Assembly: GCA_020523905.1 (NCBI GenBank)
Contig: JAJAPZ010000015.1
Location: 1 to 51,384 of the forward strand
Direction: 5' to 3'
DNA: 51,384 bases
Origin: Candidatus Obscuribacterium magneticum
GTDB taxonomy: Bacteria > Elusimicrobiota > Elusimicrobia > F11
Shown: positions 49,091-51,384 of the stretch, piece by piece
How the letters are laid out: each line of letters begins with the position of its first letter
Position numbering within the stretch: the first letter of the stretch is position 1
Notes under the pieces: generated by a model
What the model was told of the DNA's origin: nothing
Database searches by the model: none
The model's input: only the letters and a program-made list of their open reading frames with translations
Translations under genes and position numbers: made by a program

Positions 49091-49618
49091 ATGAAAAGAT
49101 CATTTTTTTTGGTTTTTCTTTTGTCGACCGGTGCCGTCGTGTCCGCCGTCGCAGAAGACAGAAAACCACCTGAGAACTTGAGCGGGGCCTTGGGCACGCC
49201 GGTGGTCGGATCGTCGGGCCGGACGGCGTCAAACCTGAAAAGGGACGAGATCCGGCAGCTGCTTCAGGCCGGGAAGACCTCGAAGGCGCAGAAGGAATTG
49301 GACCGGTGGATGGGACAGGATAAAAAATCGCCGGAACCGTGGGTTTTGGCCGGCACGCTTCAATTTGAGAAGAAGAAATACAAAAAGTGTTTGTCTTTTT
49401 GTGCGAAGGCCCTTTCGAAATCCCCGCAATGCGCCGAAGCCTATTTTTGGCGGGGGCGAGCTTACGAAGCGTTGGGGAAGACCCTCGAGGCGTTAAATGA
49501 ATACCGAGCCGCGGTCAAGGCCAAACCGGGCTATTCCGAAGCCCAGGACGCCCTGACCCAATTGAGCAACCAGCTGGGGGAGGGCGAGGCCGGCTACAAG
49601 TCCTTTTTCAGTTACTAA
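49091..49618 (+). CDS. Exported tetratricopeptide-repeat protein
   Basis: From ATG 49091 the protein has a Sec signal peptide (MKRSFFLVFLL, hydrophobic core, cleavage after SAVA). Residues about 60-170 form at least three TPR units: IRQLLQAGKTSKAQKELDRW, PWVLAGTLQFEKKKYKKCLS and AYFWRGRAYEALGKTLEALNEY, with the typical W/Y-G-A-P positions. TPR proteins serve as scaffolds in envelope complexes; the partner is unknown. The transcript starts from the TATAAT at 49060. An earlier ATG (49064) would fall within the promoter. Confidence 0.8.
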   Translation: MKRSFFLVFLLSTGAVVSAVAEDRKPPENLSGALGTPVVGSSGRTASNLKRDEIRQLLQAGKTSKAQKELDRWMGQDKKSPEPWVLAGTLQFEKKKYKKCLSFCAKALSKSPQCAEAYFWRGRAYEALGKTLEALNEYRAAVKAKPGYSEAQDALTQLSNQLGEGEAGYKSFFSY

Positions 49619-49655
49619 GCGGATGTGTCATCGTAGAGGGACAGTCACAAAATGC

Positions 49656-49726
49656 CGTCATTCCCGCGAAAGCGGGAATCCACTCCGATGTTCACGTCCT
49701 GGATTCCCGCTTTCGCGGGAATGACG
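49656..49726. repeat. Short-form inverted repeat element, family A (copy 6)
   Basis: The arms CGTCATTCCCGCGAAAGCGG and CCGCTTTCGCGGGAATGACG flank CCACTCCGATGTTCACGTCC. It is nearly identical to copy 5 at 19680 and lies just before tRNA-Leu. Confidence 0.9.
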
Positions 49727-49731
49727 TTTTT

Positions 49732-49814
49732 GCGCAGGTGGTGGAACGGCAGACACGCTAGCCCCAGGAGCTAGTGGGCGAAAGCCCTTGCGGGTTCAAA
49801 TCCCGCCCTGCGCA
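49732..49814 (+). tRNA. tRNA-Leu(CAG) with C at position 33
   Basis: Acceptor GCGCAGG/CCTGCGC, long variable arm GTGGGCGAAAGCCCTT, and T arm GCGGG-TTCAAAT-CCCGC. The anticodon stem CTAGC/GCTAG encloses CCCAGGA, so the anticodon is CAG (49765-49767) but position 33 is C, where nearly all tRNAs have U. No CCA encoded. Confidence 0.9.
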
Positions 49815-49884
49815 GTTCGACTCGCATACGACGCTCGCTCACTGCAGGCAGAATTATTTTTTGCGAGAGAATACATGTCAAACT

Positions 49885-49918
49885 GCCCTGAGCGAGGCCG
49901 TAGGCCGAGTCGAAGGGC
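49885..49918. repeat. GCCCTGAGCGA..TCGAAGGGC palindromic repeat
   Basis: GCCCTGAGCGAGGCC (49885-49899) and GGCCGAGTCGAAGGGC (49903-49918) form an imperfect hairpin of the common CCCTTCGAC/GAGCGA type. It lies between tRNA-Leu and smpB. The rest of the 176-base gap (49815-49990) shows no further feature. Confidence 0.7.
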
Positions 49919-49990
49919 TTAAAATTCCGGTCTTTAAATTCATTCGATTCCCCGGTTGGATGAAAATAGATGGGAATGGCCTTGCGAGAT

Positions 49991-50482
49991 ATGGCTAAAA
50001 TTAAGAAAGAAAAAGAAGAAAGGAAAATCGTCGCCACCAACCGGCGGGCCTTCGCCAAGTATGAGATATTGGAAAGCCTTGAGGCCGGCCTCGTTTTAAC
50101 CGGTCCGGAAGTCAAATCCCTTCGTGCCGGCGCTGCCAACTTGAGCGAAGGTTTTGCGCGGATCGATAACGGCGAAGCCTTTCTTTGGAACGTCCATATT
50201 TCGCCCTATAGCCAGGGATCCCTCCATGTTAAACAAGATCCAACGCGGACCCGAAAGCTGCTACTAAAATACAAAGAGCTCATGAATTGGATGGGCCGGA
50301 CCACCGCGAAGGGCTTGACCATCGTCCCTTTGGAAATTTATTTCAACCGGCGGGGAAAAGCCAAGGTCAAACTGGCTCTGGCCAAGGGCAAGCGGGGCCC
50401 CGACCGGCGGGAAGAAATCAAACGGCGAGAGGTGAACCGCGAGTTGCAGCGGGAGTTTGCCGGAAAACAGAAGATCAAGTGA
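49991..50482 (+). CDS. smpB: SsrA-binding protein SmpB
   Basis: Binds the tRNA-like part of tmRNA and brings it to stalled ribosomes. VATNRRAFAKYEILESLEAGLVLTGPEVKSLR (core NRRAFAKYEILE, GPEVKSLR), HISPYSQGS, DPTRTRKLLLKYKELMNWMGR, KGLTIVPLEIYF and LALAKGKRGPDRREEIKRRE are the family blocks; the C-terminal basic tail is present. ATG 49991 is preferred to the in-frame ATG 49970. Its RNA partner ssrA is at 40246. Confidence 0.95.
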   Translation: MAKIKKEKEERKIVATNRRAFAKYEILESLEAGLVLTGPEVKSLRAGAANLSEGFARIDNGEAFLWNVHISPYSQGSLHVKQDPTRTRKLLLKYKELMNWMGRTTAKGLTIVPLEIYFNRRGKAKVKLALAKGKRGPDRREEIKRREVNRELQREFAGKQKIK

Positions 50483-50485
50483 AAA

Positions 50486-50573
50486 CGGAGAGGGTGGGAT
50501 TCGAACCCACGAGGGCCTTTTGGACCCTACACGCTTTCGAGGCGAGCCCTTTCAACCGCTCAGGCACCTCTCC
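50486..50573 (-). tRNA. tRNA-Ser(CGA)
   Basis: On the minus strand, acceptor GGAGAGG/CCTCTCC, anticodon loop CTCGAAA with CGA (complement at 50537-50539), long variable arm TAGGGTCCAAAAGGCCCTC, T arm GTGGG-TTCGAAT-CCCAC. The anticodon stem CTCGC/GCGTG has one T-T mismatch. It lies 3 bases after the smpB stop. Confidence 0.9.
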
Positions 50574-50769
50574 AATAATTGACAATGATGGGTTTTAGCA
50601 GTTTCGGGGCGAGTGGCCAAATCGACTGGTGTCCAAATAGTAACCACTTGGTTAATTGGTTTTAAAATTGGGATGTAAGGCCACGCGAAATTTTACATTG
50701 TAAATTTGATCTGATTTATCGATGTGAAATTGAGGTTTTGAGATTTTCCTAAAAATCAACGCCCACAAC
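50574..50769. other. AT-rich intergenic region, no gene seen
   Basis: Between tRNA-Ser and the candidate small RNA there is an AT-rich stretch with TGTAAATTTGATCTGATTTA-like runs. I see no reading frame, hairpin terminator or repeat that I can support. Confidence 0.5.
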
Positions 50770-50853
50770 TGGTATAATATTAGCAGAAGCCTAAATCCGA
50801 ATTGTCACCGAATGGTGCGCGTGCCCCTTGAGGGCTAGGGTTTGGGCTTTTTT
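50770..50853 (+). ncRNA. Candidate small structured RNA antisense to the end of the DUF3800 gene
   Basis: An extended -10 promoter TGGTATAAT (50770-50778) predicts a start near 50785. AAGCCTAAATCC (50787-50798) pairs with GGGTTTGGGCTT (50838-50849) with two G-U pairs, enclosing hairpins CACC-GAAT-GGTG (50806-50817) and GCCC-CTTGA-GGGC (50823-50835), and then T6 (50848-50853). This gives a transcript of about 68 bases ending like a Rho-independent terminator. Its 3' end overlaps the DUF3800 stop region on the other strand. No known family recognised. Confidence 0.5.
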
Positions 50854-51384
50854 ATTCCCTTCGGCCACATTTGCACATATATTTCCCTCGCATTGATGAT
50901 TTTTCTATAGATAATCGCATCAGATTTTGTCCCGAGGCTTCGGTTAATCGCGCCGGCAATCATATCGACCATTTGGATCAGGTTGTTTTTGGATGAATCA
51001 ACCGTCTTTATGTCCCGCAAATGCGTGTGATCTTGCTGATTGATTCGGCTTTTCAAGTACTGCTGCAATTCCCGACGGAATGTTTTTTCACCGCTTCCAT
51101 CAATAAAAACAGTGGCTTGATCAAGGTGAGGTTTGGCATTGAGAAAGGCCAATTGACAGGCGTACTTGTAAAAGGATTCCTTGACGCGAAATCCCTCACC
51201 GGTTAATTTCGCCTTATCAATGCAAATGCCGTAGTAGAAAAAACTATACGGAAATATGGCTTTCAAAAAGGCAACACGCTGGATTTTTGTCAGTTTATTG
51301 AATTTGAACTCAACCCATGGCTTTAACCGCAATTCCGTCCGCAAAAGGTCAATGCGTTGGCTCACCTTGTCAGCCATGCCGGGA
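50835..51384 (-). CDS. DUF3800-like protein, N-terminus outside the window
   Basis: The frame is open to the window end, so the N-terminal I-D-E-S-G motif of DUF3800 lies beyond 51384; an ATG at 51377 is only an internal Met or a guess. Visible: ATVFIDGSGEKTFRRELQQYL, HTHLRDIKTVDSSKNNLIQMVDMIAGAINRSL (core SSKNNLIQMVDMIAGAI) and EIYVQMWPK, the second half of the family. DUF3800 proteins have an RNase H-like fold and are often carried on mobile DNA; function unknown. The 3' end overlaps the candidate small RNA. Confidence 0.75.
   Translation of the reverse strand, partial: PGMADKVSQRIDLLRTELRLKPWVEFKFNKLTKIQRVAFLKAIFPYSFFYYGICIDKAKLTGEGFRVKESFYKYACQLAFLNAKPHLDQATVFIDGSGEKTFRRELQQYLKSRINQQDHTHLRDIKTVDSSKNNLIQMVDMIAGAINRSLGTKSDAIIYRKIINAREIYVQMWPKGIKKPKP

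Noticed and set aside
1127..49726. CRISPR-like repeats
   Set aside because: The repeats are palindromic single elements far apart, without regular spacers and without cas genes. The Cas4-like nuclease is isolated.
50287..50598. Open frame running through smpB and tRNA-Ser
   Set aside because: It is out of frame with smpB and crosses a tRNA gene.
50486..51384. Genomic island integrated at tRNA-Ser(CGA) carrying DUF3800
   Set aside because: The tRNA 3' end points toward smpB, away from the DUF3800 gene, and I see no direct repeat of the tRNA end. The island cannot be tested inside this window.

Overview
The window is about 51 kb of densely coding bacterial DNA, complete except for cut genes at both edges. 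I infer an uncultured Gram-negative bacterium. A lipoprotein signal, an export-type polysaccharide locus, an ECA-like (enterobacterial common antigen) wec gene set and a sigma-54 relative point that way. Many short inverted-repeat elements of several families and a strongly divergent sigma-54 suggest a candidate phylum such as Omnitrophota or Elusimicrobiota. That placement is a guess; no 16S gene is present.

Bases 1-14.4 kb carry mostly housekeeping and envelope genes: a cut THEP1-type NTPase, SAM hydrolase, a GT-C membrane glycosyltransferase, VanZ, a lipoprotein, a RecB/Cas4-like nuclease, YjbQ, an IPT/TIG-like envelope protein, MarC, an SGNH hydrolase, tRNA(CAU), an MNT/HEPN gene pair behind a palindromic promoter, DusB, an enolase-superfamily epimerase, an exported EF-hand-like protein and a DUF3307 membrane protein.

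Bases 14.4-39.5 kb are a large surface-glycan locus. It holds several GT-C membrane proteins that share a loop motif, GT2 and GT4 glycosyltransferases, and a NeuD-like acetyltransferase. It also holds WecC, an NDP-sugar epimerase, a sugar C-methyltransferase, two DegT aminotransferases (one clearly WecE-like), a WecD-like acetyltransferase, a Wzx-type flippase and several SAM methyltransferases. Together they could make and flip lipid-linked glycans containing ManNAcA-type uronic acid and 4-acetamido-4,6-dideoxygalactose. Parts of the locus are visibly AT-richer and the strand changes often, as in horizontally assembled O-antigen-like loci.

The 3' end of this locus (36.1-40.1 kb) is rebuilt around tRNA-Arg(ACG) and tadA, the enzyme that deaminates A34 of that tRNA. 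There is one intact tRNA, one copy whose anticodon arm is replaced by a GC-rich hairpin, one decayed copy, two tadA genes, methyltransferases placed just after the broken tRNAs, and a stray C-terminal fragment of the GT4 gene. It looks like serial duplication and insertion at a tRNA.

Bases 40.1-51.4 kb return to core genes: ssrA (tmRNA, predicted tag ANTELALAA), a Bcp peroxiredoxin, a TVP38 membrane protein, an OmpR-type response regulator, a KimA/YdaO-like transporter, rph-rdgB, another GT-C protein, tRNA-Arg(UCU), the divergent sigma-54, a TPR protein, tRNA-Leu(CAG), smpB and tRNA-Ser(CGA). The window ends in a DUF3800 gene whose 3' end overlaps a candidate small structured RNA on the opposite strand.

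At least four kinds of short inverted repeat are scattered through the window. Several lie in gene ends and supply codons to the neighbouring proteins. No transposase gene is present.
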